Positions 6,226 to 14,296 are shown, counted from the first letter of the stretch. The stretch is 16,878 nucleotides of DNA from Paenalcaligenes sp035301625 (GCA_035301625.1 DATGTW010000108.1:1-16878), one strand, 5' to 3'. Program-made: numbers and translations. Notes: generated by a model not told the origin, from the letters alone.

Positions 6226-7611
6226 TTAGTGATGTAGGGGCTTTTCAGTGTCCTGCCCAACCTCGCCCTCCTTCCAGCCCTCGGCCTCAGCCCAATGCAC
6301 TGCTTCTGAGCTGTCTTGCACCGCAGCATCTAGCTCGGGCTCTGACTCGGTCACTGGATCATGCGAAACATCTATTTCAACATCGACGCGAGGATCTAAC
6401 GGTGAAATCCCCCCTGCTGACTGTAAGCTATCAGGCATGGGTACATAATCGGTAGGTGCATCGGCACTCACATGGACACCGCTAACCTTGGATGGCTTGA
6501 TAAAGCCAACCATCAAAGCACAACACAAAGCGACAAAAATAAAATAAGCATCGCTGCCCCATGCATTCATCACAATCCCAACCAATAAAGGCCCCAAGCA
6601 TGCTCCCAGACCATACACCATATACAGCATGGCGCTGAGACCGACCCGACGGTCAGGATCCACATTGTCATTGGCAAATGCTGCTCCTAATGGATACAAA
6701 GTAAATTGCAGCACCCCAAAGACAGCCGAAAACAATAACAAAGCTTCGTAGGGCAATTCCAACCACCCCCATAAAGGCACAGACAGCAGAAACATGAGCA
6801 CTGCACTGTAGCGAATAAGCACGACTCTATTTACCCGATCTGCTAACCAACCCACGGGCCACTGAGCCAGCACCCCAGCAGCAACCGAAATAGCCACGAA
6901 CATAGCAGCTTGATCGCTGCTAAGCCCCACCCGAACCGCATAGACAGGTGCTAAACCGTAAAACGCACCGGTGACCATACCTGCAACCAGCAAAGACACT
7001 AACGACATGGGTACACGCTCGAAATAGTATCGGGCATTGATGGGCGCAGGAACTTGTAAGGCCGGGTGTAAACGCCGAGTCAAAGCAATTGGTATGAGGC
7101 TAAGCACTGCGCATATGGCAACAAAAATTAAGGGGCGGTAATCCAACACAGTAAATTGAGTCAGAATCAATTGCCCTAGCACCGTGCCCAAACTGGTCAT
7201 CACCATATAAAAAGCAAAAACAATGCCGCGCTGAGAATTTTCAGTTTGCTCATTGAGCCAGCTTTCCAAAGCCATAAACTGTGTGACCATGGCTGCACCA
7301 GCGACAAACCGCAACACCAACCATAACCACAGGGGCTCTAACAATACCTGTACTAAAAAAGCGACTGTCACAATCGCTGCTGTCGCCGCATAAGCGCGTA
7401 TGTGTCCGACCCCTATAATGAGCTTGTGCCCTACTCGAGCACCGATCACCAAGCCTAGATAGTAGGCCGCCAATAATCCCCCAACCCATACTTCGGAAAC
7501 AGATAACTCTGTCAAGCGCAGCCCTAAATAAGTATTGAACAAGCCCGAGGCTGTTAACAACAACAGGGTCGCCAAATATAGGGAGAAAAACGCACCAACG
7601 GTATGCAGCAT
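6226..7611 (-). CDS. YcaD-like major facilitator superfamily transporter with acidic C-terminal tail
   Basis: A 461-residue MFS protein. About twelve hydrophobic segments occupy residues 1-372. Features shared with E. coli YcaD include LVLRFVAGAAMV before an ESWLNE segment (YcaD has WRFVAG and a VES segment), AYMVMTSLGTVLGQL-type helices, and AQWPVGWLADRVNRV in the second half (YcaD: GQWPIGRLADKFGR). The substrate of this group is not established. The last 89 residues form a hydrophilic, strongly acidic tail (many Glu/Asp, ending in KPLHH) that the YcaD type lacks, presumably cytoplasmic. It is divergent from moaC with a 193-bp shared upstream region and convergent with the DMT gene. No Shine-Dalgarno is visible before the ATG, but the first residues run straight into helix 1, so the start fits. 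Confidence 0.9.
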   Translation of the reverse strand: MLHTVGAFFSLYLATLLLLTASGLFNTYLGLRLTELSVSEVWVGGLLAAYYLGLVIGARVGHKLIIGVGHIRAYAATAAIVTVAFLVQVLLEPLWLWLVLRFVAGAAMVTQFMALESWLNEQTENSQRGIVFAFYMVMTSLGTVLGQLILTQFTVLDYRPLIFVAICAVLSLIPIALTRRLHPALQVPAPINARYYFERVPMSLVSLLVAGMVTGAFYGLAPVYAVRVGLSSDQAAMFVAISVAAGVLAQWPVGWLADRVNRVVLIRYSAVLMFLLSVPLWGWLELPYEALLLFSAVFGVLQFTLYPLGAAFANDNVDPDRRVGLSAMLYMVYGLGACLGPLLVGIVMNAWGSDAYFIFVALCCALMVGFIKPSKVSGVHVSADAPTDYVPMPDSLQSAGGISPLDPRVDVEIDVSHDPVTESEPELDAAVQDSSEAVHWAEAEGWKEGEVGQDTEKPLHH

Positions 7612-7804
7612 AGATTTATAAAAAATTAAAACAGCGTGAAAATAAACCCCGACGGGAACCAGAAATTGTAGTGAACTATGCGCTCACAGAAAAGCAAAAA
7701 AAACCAAGTATCCTGTGTTAAATAGAGTTTGTTTAGGACTTTGTGAAACTGCTGTTAAAATGGGTTGCTTAGAACCAACTATCCGATAAAACACACACAA
7801 ATTC

Positions 7805-8353
7805 ATGAGCACCATCGATAACACAAAACAACCACAACTCAGTCACCTCAGTGCCACAGGCGAGGCACAAATGGTCGATATCAGTCACAAAAAACGTAGT
7901 ATGCGCGAGGCCACCGCCCGCAGCACAGTGAGGCTGAGCCCCAAGACATTTAAATTACTCTCGGCCCAGGAAAACGCCAAAGGCGAAGTTCTCAATACAG
8001 CACGTATTGCCGGCGTTATAGCTGCCAAACGCTGCGCTGACCTCATCCCCATGTGTCACCCCTTGCACCTGGATTACGTGGGCATTGATTTTGATATTGA
8101 CGAAGCCGCCCATACCATCACAGTACGCGCCACTTGTCGCTGCGCACACACCACCGGGGTCGAGATGGAAGCACTCACGGCCTGTAGTATCGCAGCCCTG
8201 ACCATTTACGATATGTGCAAGGCAGCCGACAAAGGCATCGTGATAGAGAATACTCAATTGGAATTCAAATCTGGCGGGAAAAGCGGTATCTGGCAAGCCA
8301 AAGATACAGCCCAAGCCACAGACAACCACCCGCCCGTGCAGGAGACACCATGA
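7805..8353 (+). CDS. moaC: Cyclic pyranopterin monophosphate synthase
   Basis: MoaC rearranges the 3',8-cyclo-GTP made by MoaA into cyclic pyranopterin monophosphate. The 182-residue protein (usual length about 160) contains MVDISHK (23-29), ARIAGVIAAKR (66-76), DLIPMCHPL with His85, GVEMEALTA with Glu120 and Glu122, and IYDMCKA with the catalytic Asp136 and Lys139, then KSGGKSG near the end. The extra length is a short N-terminal extension and a polar C-terminal tail. It heads the plus-strand Moco operon, and its TGA overlaps the moaD ATG in an ATGA junction, so translation of the two is coupled. No Shine-Dalgarno is apparent. The upstream gap has a TAAAAT-like -10 candidate at 7756-7761 without a good -35. 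Confidence 0.97.
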   Translation: MSTIDNTKQPQLSHLSATGEAQMVDISHKKRSMREATARSTVRLSPKTFKLLSAQENAKGEVLNTARIAGVIAAKRCADLIPMCHPLHLDYVGIDFDIDEAAHTITVRATCRCAHTTGVEMEALTACSIAALTIYDMCKAADKGIVIENTQLEFKSGGKSGIWQAKDTAQATDNHPPVQETP

Positions 8354-8604
8354 CAGACGCAAAAATCAAAGTTTTGTATTTTGCTCAGGTCGCAGAGCTG
8401 CTGGACAAGCGCGAAGAGCTTTGGCCCGCGCGCTCGGATCTCACCGTAGAAAAGCTCTTGAACGAGCTTTGCACCCATTATAGCGTGCTTGCGCCTTTAA
8501 AAGAACGCCTACAGGTGGCAATAAACCACTACCATGCCCAACCTGGGGATCCTGTTTCAGCCAGTGATGAGGTAGCCGTCTTTGAGCCAGTGACCGGAGG
8601 TTAA
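8350..8604 (+). CDS. moaD: Molybdopterin synthase small subunit (sulfur carrier)
   Basis: An 84-residue ubiquitin-fold MoaD ending in the obligatory Gly-Gly (VFEPVTGG). The terminal glycine is adenylylated by MoeB and then thiocarboxylated, to carry sulfur to cPMP within the MoaD-MoaE synthase. The N-terminal strand KIKVLYFAQVAELL and the late motif VSASDEVAVFEPV are typical. I chose the ATG at 8350 over longer in-frame starts because it has a good Shine-Dalgarno (AGGAGA), makes a 4-bp ATGA overlap with moaC, and gives the normal length. moaE follows five bases after its stop. No moeB is in the window, so the activating enzyme must be elsewhere. Confidence 0.95.
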   Translation: MTDAKIKVLYFAQVAELLDKREELWPARSDLTVEKLLNELCTHYSVLAPLKERLQVAINHYHAQPGDPVSASDEVAVFEPVTGG

Positions 8605-8609
8605 TCACC

Positions 8610-9098
8610 ATGATTCGCATTCAAACTGATGACTTTGATGCGGGCGCATTGCTCGAGGAAATGCGCCGCAAACATGATGGCGCTCAGGGTGCCATCCTCA
8701 GCTTTGTGGGCTATGTGCGCGACTTCACACCAGATGCGCGCACTAAAACACTGTTTTTAGAGCACTACCCTGGTATGTGCGAACACGAGATCGAACGCAT
8801 TTGCCAAGCCGCTCAAAAGCGCTGGGACATCCTCTCTTACCAGGTTGTCCATCGTGTGGGCGCTTTGCACTATGGCGATCAAATTGTATTTTTAGCTGTG
8901 GCCAGCCGCCATCGTACCGAGGCGTTCCGAGCAGGTGAGTTTATCATTGATTCTTTAAAAACACGTGCTCCATTTTGGAAACGCGAACATTTACGCGATG
9001 GCGAGAGTTTCTGGGTTGAACAGCGCCAAGAAGACGCCAAACGCACCGCTCAGTGGCAAGCACAAATTGAACAAGAGGCCGCCGAGCAAGACTCTTGA
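8610..9098 (+). CDS. moaE: Molybdopterin synthase large (catalytic) subunit
   Basis: A 162-residue MoaE, which with MoaD forms the heterotetramer that adds two sulfurs to cPMP to yield molybdopterin. Family motifs are GAILSFVGYVRD (27-38), LFLEHYPGM (48-56), HRVGALHYGD (81-90), ASRHRTEAF (98-106) and LKTRAPFWKRE with the catalytic lysines Lys117 and Lys124. The C-terminus has a short charged tail rich in Glu and Gln. A strong GGAGG lies inside the last codons of moaD, nine bases before the ATG. It is followed by a 71-bp gap before moaB, the largest in this plus-strand run, so a secondary promoter there is possible, although I cannot identify one. Confidence 0.97.
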   Translation: MIRIQTDDFDAGALLEEMRRKHDGAQGAILSFVGYVRDFTPDARTKTLFLEHYPGMCEHEIERICQAAQKRWDILSYQVVHRVGALHYGDQIVFLAVASRHRTEAFRAGEFIIDSLKTRAPFWKREHLRDGESFWVEQRQEDAKRTAQWQAQIEQEAAEQDS

Positions 9099-9169
9099 TC
9101 TCTCGCATTGGCAATCTGTCTTTATACCCTTTACATTGATTAAAACAACCCCTAATCCAAGGAGCTCCT

Positions 9170-9664
9170 ATGGCTACAATCTCCCTCAAATGCGCGGTGC
9201 TGACCATCAGCTCTGATCCCGAGCGCGCTGACAACACCGGAGACTTTCTCCAAGAGGCCCTCACCGCTGCAGGGCACCAATGCGTCGCACGTGAACGCAG
9301 CAATGGTTGCTTATATAATATTCGCAAGCACCTCAGTCAGTGGATTGCTGATACAGGCGTCGAGGTTATCCTCTGTAACGGCGGCACAGGCTATGGCGAA
9401 CATAAAAATACTGTGCCTGCAGCACGCGCCCTCTTTGACGAAGAGGTCTCTGGGTTTGGGGAATTATTCCGTGCCCTTTCTTATGCAGATATCGGTAGTG
9501 GCGCCATACAATCCGAGGCTCTAGCGGGCTTGGCCAATGATAAAGTTATTTTCTGTGTTCCTGGCTCCGAAGGCGCTGCTAAATTAGCATGGCGCGAGCT
9601 CATCCAACCCCAACTTGACGAGGGTACCACTCCTTGCAACTTTGCCCGCCACTGCGCTGGTTAA
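9170..9664 (+). CDS. moaB: MoaB-type molybdopterin-binding (Mog/MoaB fold) protein with altered active site
   Basis: A 164-residue MoaB/Mog-fold protein, closer to MoaB than MogA by its C-terminus (PQLDEGTTPCNFARH; E. coli MoaB has a matching PQLD...PCNF). The phosphate-binding GGTG motif (71-74) and PGS (131-133) are kept. The acidic residues that MogA needs for MPT adenylylation, Asp49 and Asp82, align to Gly46 (SNGCLYNI) and Lys79 (GGTGYGEHK), as I align them by eye. E. coli MoaB keeps Glu and Asp there. A second acting enzyme, such as a true MogA elsewhere in the genome, would then be needed, or this protein has another role. Start: ATG with AAGGAG five bases upstream. It lies between moaE and moeA in the operon. 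Confidence 0.9.
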   Translation: MATISLKCAVLTISSDPERADNTGDFLQEALTAAGHQCVARERSNGCLYNIRKHLSQWIADTGVEVILCNGGTGYGEHKNTVPAARALFDEEVSGFGELFRALSYADIGSGAIQSEALAGLANDKVIFCVPGSEGAAKLAWRELIQPQLDEGTTPCNFARHCAG

Positions 9665-9690
9665 TTCTTTAAATCTTCCGAGTGATATAC

Positions 9691-10896
9691 ATGTTAGATT
9701 TTGACTCTGCACAAGATCGTCTCATCCAAGCTGCTGCCGTCCCGGTGCGCTCTGAACGCATCCCGGTTGACCAAGCCTTGGGACGTATCAATGCCCAAGT
9801 GATGTATGCAAACCTGGACATCCCTCCGGCAGATAACAGTGCAATGGATGGTTATGCTGTCCGTCACCAAGATGTGACCGTAGACCACCCTTTGCAAATC
9901 CAAGACCATATTTACGCAGGCGACGAGCCCATGCCGCTCGAGCCCGGAAAAGCCATACGCCTATTTACCGGCAGTGTAATGCCCGAGGGCGCTGATACTG
10001 TAGTCATGCAAGAGCATTGCACTGAGGAAAATGACACCGTAGAAATCAACCGCTTGCCCCCTCAGGGCGCTAACGTCCGCCTACGGGGCGAGGATATGGC
10101 CAATGACCAATCCATCATTCTCCAAGGGCAACGCCTCAATAGTAGGCATCAGTCTTTATTAGCCGCACAGGGGTTTACCCATATTGATGTTTATCCTGTG
10201 CCCAAGATCGGCATCTTGAGTACGGGTGACGAACTGATCGAACCAGGCAAACCTCTGCGTGAAGGCCAAATTTATAATTCCAACACTCCCATGTTGGATG
10301 ATTTGATTCACGAACTGGGCGCTGAAACTGTAGCTCGCCGCCATGCCCCCGATACCATCGAGGGCATCCAGGAAGCCCTCAAACAACTGACCGAAACCTG
10401 CGATGTAGTTCTGACTGTAGGGGGTGTTTCTGTAGGTGAAAAAGACTTCGTCAAACCCGCCATCGAGCAAATGGGCGGGCAGATGGACCTATGGCGCGTG
10501 CGCATGAAGCCTGGTCGCCCCGTGACTTTGGCCCAAGTGCGCCGGACCCCTGTGATTGGATTGCCTGGCAACCCGGTTTCGGCCTATGCTGTGTTTGTGT
10601 TGATGGTTTCTCCACTGATTCGCCGCCTACAAGGACGTACTCAGATACTGCCCACTGTACTGTATGGTTATTTGGACAGTAGCCGCAATTTTTACGGACA
10701 AAGAGATGAGTTTTTACGCGTCCAGGCCACCCCTAAAAGTGACGGTCGCTTGCAGCTGATACCGCACCCCAAACAGGGCTCTGCAATGATCAGTTCATTA
10801 GCGTGGGCCAATGGCTTAGCACGTATCCCTGCCGATCAAGAAGTCAAAAATGGGGATATCGTCCGTTATTATGACTTTAGGCTTTGGACCAGCTAG
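9691..10896 (+). CDS. moeA: Molybdopterin molybdenumtransferase
   Basis: A 401-residue MoeA, which inserts molybdate into adenylylated molybdopterin. Motifs in order: PPADNSAMDGYA (45-56), FTGSVMPEGADTVVMQE (92-108), RGEDM (132-136), STGDEL (177-182), GGVSVGEKDF (244-253), MKPGRPV (272-278) and GLPGNPVSA (290-298), then the C-terminal domain IV beta-barrel. A GTG nine bases upstream (9682) is an alternative start, but the ATG at 9691 gives the usual N-terminus and has GAGTGA just before it. It is the last gene of the plus-strand Moco run, and its final 20 bases overlap the 3' end of mobA on the other strand, so no terminator separates the two converging units. Confidence 0.96.
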   Translation: MLDFDSAQDRLIQAAAVPVRSERIPVDQALGRINAQVMYANLDIPPADNSAMDGYAVRHQDVTVDHPLQIQDHIYAGDEPMPLEPGKAIRLFTGSVMPEGADTVVMQEHCTEENDTVEINRLPPQGANVRLRGEDMANDQSIILQGQRLNSRHQSLLAAQGFTHIDVYPVPKIGILSTGDELIEPGKPLREGQIYNSNTPMLDDLIHELGAETVARRHAPDTIEGIQEALKQLTETCDVVLTVGGVSVGEKDFVKPAIEQMGGQMDLWRVRMKPGRPVTLAQVRRTPVIGLPGNPVSAYAVFVLMVSPLIRRLQGRTQILPTVLYGYLDSSRNFYGQRDEFLRVQATPKSDGRLQLIPHPKQGSAMISSLAWANGLARIPADQEVKNGDIVRYYDFRLWTS

Positions 10897-11542
10897 AGAG
10901 CTGGTTTCGTGCCGCCTCAAAATCTGCTGGGGTATTGATATTGGCAAAGTGAGCATCCACTTGTGCACCAAAATCAACCACCCCGGCAGGTATTTTTTCT
11001 AGCCAAGGGATGACACGACGCTGCCCACTTTGGATATATTTTTCCAGCCCTTGGGCAGTATCCCTGTGGATCAACAAACACAGAGGATAGTCGCGCTGGG
11101 CACGACAATAATAAGCCAACTGCCCTCGCCCAGAAGACTGCGCCTCTAATAACCGAGACACATAATCAGTGGGCAAAAATGGGCTGTCCACAGGCGCTAT
11201 TACAACCCACGGCGTTCGGCTATGTCGCAGGACACTAAGCACACCTATTAAAGGCCCCTGCTGCGCAGGCAAATCAGTGTCATCAGCCACGACACGCCCA
11301 TAAGCGGTGTATTGCTCGCTATTTTGATTGGCATTGACAATAATTTCATTGACCCATGGTGCCAAACGCTTTTGCTGCCACGCCACCAAAGGGCGCTCTT
11401 GCAAGGGCAGTAGGCCCTTGTCAATAGGCTGATCATCAGACGGCATAAAAGTGGCTGATGCCTCCTGAACGGGTAGCGATTGCATGCGTCGCGCTTGCCC
11501 ACCAGCCAAGATAGCGCCTGTCAAATCCTGCACACGAATCAC
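10877..11542 (-). CDS. mobA: Molybdenum cofactor guanylyltransferase with a loop insertion
   Basis: A 221-residue MobA, which adds GMP from GTP to Mo-molybdopterin to form the MGD cofactor of DMSO-reductase-family enzymes. It shows LAGGQARRM (12-20), DKGLLPL (41-47), VNANQN (69-74), GPLIGVLSVL (96-105), APVDSPFLP with Asp119, RRVIPWLE and NINTPADFEAA. In E. coli the loop reads LAGG..RMGGVDKG. Here residues 21-40 insert about 17 extra, Pro/Ser/Gln-rich residues between RM and DKG, and the GG after RM is lost. The start is GTG (11540-11542), four bases after the moaA stop, so the two genes are cotranscribed and probably translationally coupled. The 3' end overlaps moeA. MGD production fits the nearby fdhD. 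Confidence 0.93.
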   Translation of the reverse strand: MIRVQDLTGAILAGGQARRMQSLPVQEASATFMPSDDQPIDKGLLPLQERPLVAWQQKRLAPWVNEIIVNANQNSEQYTAYGRVVADDTDLPAQQGPLIGVLSVLRHSRTPWVVIAPVDSPFLPTDYVSRLLEAQSSGRGQLAYYCRAQRDYPLCLLIHRDTAQGLEKYIQSGQRRVIPWLEKIPAGVVDFGAQVDAHFANINTPADFEAARNQLSSWSKA

Positions 11543-11546
11543 CTGC

Positions 11547-12632
11547 TTAGCCCCCGATGTAACTCATTTCGACTTTGGGCCCCTGCTCATCGATGATGCC
11601 CTGGCCACGTAATTCGGAATAACGTACATCGCGATGCCCCCACATTTGGCGGATAAACTGCGCGATTTCTTCGTCATTGGCTGCCGAACGCAGGTGGGTG
11701 CGCACGTCATATCCCTGCCCGCCGAACAAGCACAAGAAAAACTTGCCCTCGGGTGATAGGCGTAAGCGCGTGCAATCACCGCAAAACGGCTGCGAGACAC
11801 TGGTAATCAACCCGATCTCACCTTGTCCATCAGTATAGCGATAGCGGCTGGCGACCTCACCCCGATAATTAGATGAAACCGGCTCTAAAGGATAATGAGC
11901 TGAAATGCGCTCGAGGATTTCCGCACCGGTGACAACCTCTTTCATGTTCCAGCCATTAGTATTGCCTACATCCATATATTCTATATAGCGGAGAATATGA
12001 TTGCGACCGCGGAAATACTCGGCCATTGGGACAATCTGATCGTCATTCAAGCCTTTGCGCACCACCATGTTTACCTTGACGGGTCGCAAGCCCACCTCGT
12101 GTGCTTTTTCTATCCCTGCCAATACCCGCGCTACCCCAATTTTGCTGTCACTCATGGTCTGAAAGCGCTCGTCCTCGAGTGCATCTAGACTCACGGTGAC
12201 ACGCTCTAAACCAGCATCCTTAAGACTTTGCGCCTTTTGTTCAAGCAAAGTGGCATTGGTGGTCAACGCGATCTCGATGGGTTCACCTTCGATCGTACGC
12301 AAACGAGACAACATCTCGATTAGAACCTCGATATCTTTGCGCAGCAAAGGTTCGCCCCCGGTCAGGCGTATTTTGCGTAAACCCAGTCGCGTACAGATAG
12401 CAGCTACACGAGTGATTTCCTCAAAACTGAGCAACTCATCGTGGGACAGGAAAGGATAATCAGGGCCAAATACCTCGCGCGGCATACAGTACGTACAGCG
12501 GAAGTTGCACTTGTCAGTGATAGAAATACGCAAATCCCGTAAAGGCCGTTGAAACTGGTCCTGTGCGAGCTCAGCTGGCACGGTACTGCTGTGCTGGGAT
12601 GCATTACGTACGATACGAATAGGCTTAGACAT
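11547..12632 (-). CDS. moaA: GTP 3',8-cyclase (radical SAM)
   Basis: A 361-residue MoaA, which uses S-adenosylmethionine to convert GTP into 3',8-cyclo-7,8-dihydro-GTP, the first step of Moco synthesis. The N-terminal [4Fe-4S] ligands are Cys42, Cys46 and Cys49 (DKCNFRCTYC). The SAM-binding segment RLTGGEPLLR (89-98) is intact. The substrate-binding C-terminal cluster ligands are Cys284, Cys287 and Cys301 (Cx2Cx13C). The protein ends in Gly-Gly, which is required for activity. Compared with the usual length of about 330, it has an extra polar N-terminus of roughly 30 residues. No Shine-Dalgarno is visible at this ATG, but no better start precedes the RDLRISITDKCNF core. It leads a moaA-mobA pair divergent from fdhD. 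Confidence 0.97.
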   Translation of the reverse strand: MSKPIRIVRNASQHSSTVPAELAQDQFQRPLRDLRISITDKCNFRCTYCMPREVFGPDYPFLSHDELLSFEEITRVAAICTRLGLRKIRLTGGEPLLRKDIEVLIEMLSRLRTIEGEPIEIALTTNATLLEQKAQSLKDAGLERVTVSLDALEDERFQTMSDSKIGVARVLAGIEKAHEVGLRPVKVNMVVRKGLNDDQIVPMAEYFRGRNHILRYIEYMDVGNTNGWNMKEVVTGAEILERISAHYPLEPVSSNYRGEVASRYRYTDGQGEIGLITSVSQPFCGDCTRLRLSPEGKFFLCLFGGQGYDVRTHLRSAANDEEIAQFIRQMWGHRDVRYSELRGQGIIDEQGPKVEMSYIGG

Positions 12633-12893
12633 ATTGGTGGATGCTACAGTTTAATGAAATAACTATTATCTTATTGGTTACTAAAAGCTTAAACTAAACC
12701 AGCTAATTAGACCAACATCCCCTTGTGGCGGATACTGAAATTCTACACCTTATTAAGCCACAAGTCGCCCTAACCCACTGCCCAACTGCGTTCAATAGCT
12801 ACTGCCCTGCAGTACACATAGTGCATCCTTTCCAAGTACAATGACTCATTATATAGAGCGTACCTGTCTTTTATTTATTAGAGAGACCTACTG
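12633..12893. promoter_or_regulatory. 261-bp divergent region between moaA and fdhD
   Basis: No gene is evident. It must carry promoters for moaA-mobA (minus) and fdhD (plus). A small dyad, TACTGC-CCT-GCAGTA, lies at 12800-12814, about 80 bp before fdhD. An AT-rich TATATA stretch at 12850-12855 could be part of an fdhD -10 region, but I see no good -35. I did not find a clear FNR, NarL or ModE site by eye, although regulation by any of these would be natural for Moco and formate dehydrogenase genes. Confidence 0.3.
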
Positions 12894-13772
12894 ATGTCTT
12901 ATCCTAAAACATCAACCACCCGCCCTGATACTGATAGACCTGTGGAAACAGCACTGGATGCCGCCACAGAGCACTACCAGGTAGAGCAGTACTGGCCCGC
13001 TTCGGGACAATGCAACGAGCATATTGACACCCTGGCCAGCGAGGTTCCGGTCGCATTGCAATACAATGGCACCAGCCATGTAGTCATGCTTGCTTCGGGG
13101 ATGAATCTAACAGATTTAGCCTATGGTTTCTCGTATACCGAGGGGATTATTCGTCGCCCCAGCGATATCTACGACTGCGAGGTACACCATACTCCCCAAG
13201 GCTATGTGTTGGATATCACCATCGCCTCGGCTTGCATGCAACAGCTCAAACTGCGCCGGCGACGCATGACCGGTCAAACAGGCTGTGGGCTATGCGGGAT
13301 TGAATCGCTCGAGGCTCTGGACCATGCGTTACAACCCCTGCCTACCCCAGCGCCTAACCTGGACAGTGCTGCCATAGAGCATGCCTTGCATACCTTGGCC
13401 CAACAACAGCCGCTGCGCCAGCGCACAGGGGCTACCCATGCGGCGGGCTGGGCCAATTTCACAGGCGAAATACAGCTTATCCGTGAAGATGTTGGCCGCC
13501 ACAATGCGCTTGATAAGCTCATTGGCGCCTTGCTTCGTGAAGAACGCACTGCTGCTGATGGCTTTGCGGTTGTGTCTAGCCGTGCCAGTTATGAAATGGT
13601 GCAAAAAACCATCCAGGCACAGATTCCTGCCTTGGTCGCAGTCTCAGCACCTACGAGCCTGGCTGTAAAGGTTGCCCGTGACCATCATCTCATCTTGGTG
13701 GGCTTTGCACGTGGGAAAAAATTCAATATCTATCATGGCAGTCAATACATTAATCACGCTGTCCGCACATGA
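12894..13772 (+). CDS. fdhD: Formate dehydrogenase accessory sulfurtransferase
   Basis: A 292-residue FdhD, which passes sulfur from IscS to the Mo-bis-MGD cofactor before it enters formate dehydrogenase. The hallmark CGLCG loop gives Cys131 and Cys134, the functional persulfide-carrying pair. Other conserved blocks are EVPVALQYNG (50-59), YGFSYTEGII (77-86), GEIQLIREDVGRHNALDKLIG and SSRASYEMVQK, then ARGKKFNIYHG. About 40 polar N-terminal residues precede the core. It is divergent from moaA-mobA, so the window groups the gene that makes MGD with the one that sulfurates it. No formate dehydrogenase structural gene is present here. Start: ATG with GAGAG eight bases upstream. Confidence 0.97.
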   Translation: MSYPKTSTTRPDTDRPVETALDAATEHYQVEQYWPASGQCNEHIDTLASEVPVALQYNGTSHVVMLASGMNLTDLAYGFSYTEGIIRRPSDIYDCEVHHTPQGYVLDITIASACMQQLKLRRRRMTGQTGCGLCGIESLEALDHALQPLPTPAPNLDSAAIEHALHTLAQQQPLRQRTGATHAAGWANFTGEIQLIREDVGRHNALDKLIGALLREERTAADGFAVVSSRASYEMVQKTIQAQIPALVAVSAPTSLAVKVARDHHLILVGFARGKKFNIYHGSQYINHAVRT

Positions 13773-13782
13773 GCCCCGAATG

Positions 13783-13808
13783 AAAAAAGCGAGGTTTTAA
13801 AACCTCGC
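13783..13808 (-). terminator. Intrinsic terminator of usp, shared with convergent fdhD
   Basis: A perfect 20-bp palindrome at 13789-13808 (gcgaggtttt with aaaacctcgc) lies between the fdhD and usp stop codons. Read on minus it is followed by six Ts (the A-run at 13783-13788), making a canonical terminator for usp. Read on plus it is followed by CTTTAAAAA, so it should stop fdhD less efficiently. Confidence 0.85.
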
Positions 13809-13831
13809 CTTTAAAAACTTATCACAAATGC

Positions 13832-14296
13832 TTATTCGGTCGGCTCTTTGACGCGGTATACCAATACAGCGCACGGTGCAATATTAAGTACTTTTATGGT
13901 GACACTACCTAACAATAAGCGCGATAAACCACTGCGACCATGACTACCTATAAAAATCATATCGCAGTTCTCTTCTTTGGCGGCCTGCACCACCCCATCT
14001 GCCACATTAAAGTTTGACATGCTACGCGATGTGGCAGGTACGCCTGCGGTTTCAGCACGGTCGAGTACTGCGCTCAGATATTTGTTAGACTGCTCGCGGG
14101 CTGTACGCTCGTAATCTTCGTCAGTGATGGCATAAGCAGCAGCCATACCATCAAAACCCACTGTCGCAGCGAATGGCTGGGTGACGTGCAGGGCAACAAT
14201 TTCAGCACCAATTTGGCGGGCAAAACTCACCCCTTTATTAGCTGCCTGTGCAGAAAGTTTTGAACCGTCGGTTGGAATCAGTATTTTTTTAAACAT
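13832..14296 (-). CDS. Universal stress protein (UspA family, ATP-binding type)
   Basis: A 154-residue single-domain universal stress protein. The N-terminal strand KKILIPTDGSKLS has the conserved Asp10. The C-terminal nucleotide loop GSHGRSGLSRLLLGS (117-131) matches the G-2x-G-9x-G-S/T signature of the ATP-binding subgroup (MJ0577/UspFG) rather than the non-binding UspA type. VLNIAPCAVLVYR is the usual last strand. I place the start at the ATG at 14296. A TTG 12 bases further upstream is in frame but would add only four residues, while GGGGA sits at good distance from the ATG. Such proteins in proteobacteria often respond to oxygen limitation, and an imperfect FNR-like site lies upstream. 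Usp and the DUF442 gene share strand but are 182 bp apart, so probably separate. Confidence 0.94.
   Translation of the reverse strand: MFKKILIPTDGSKLSAQAANKGVSFARQIGAEIVALHVTQPFAATVGFDGMAAAYAITDEDYERTAREQSNKYLSAVLDRAETAGVPATSRSMSNFNVADGVVQAAKEENCDMIFIGSHGRSGLSRLLLGSVTIKVLNIAPCAVLVYRVKEPTE

Noticed and set aside
9682..9690. GTG start nine bases upstream of the chosen moeA ATG
   Set aside because: It adds only three residues. The ATG at 9691 gives the normal MoeA N-terminus and has the better-placed GAG-type ribosome-binding sequence.
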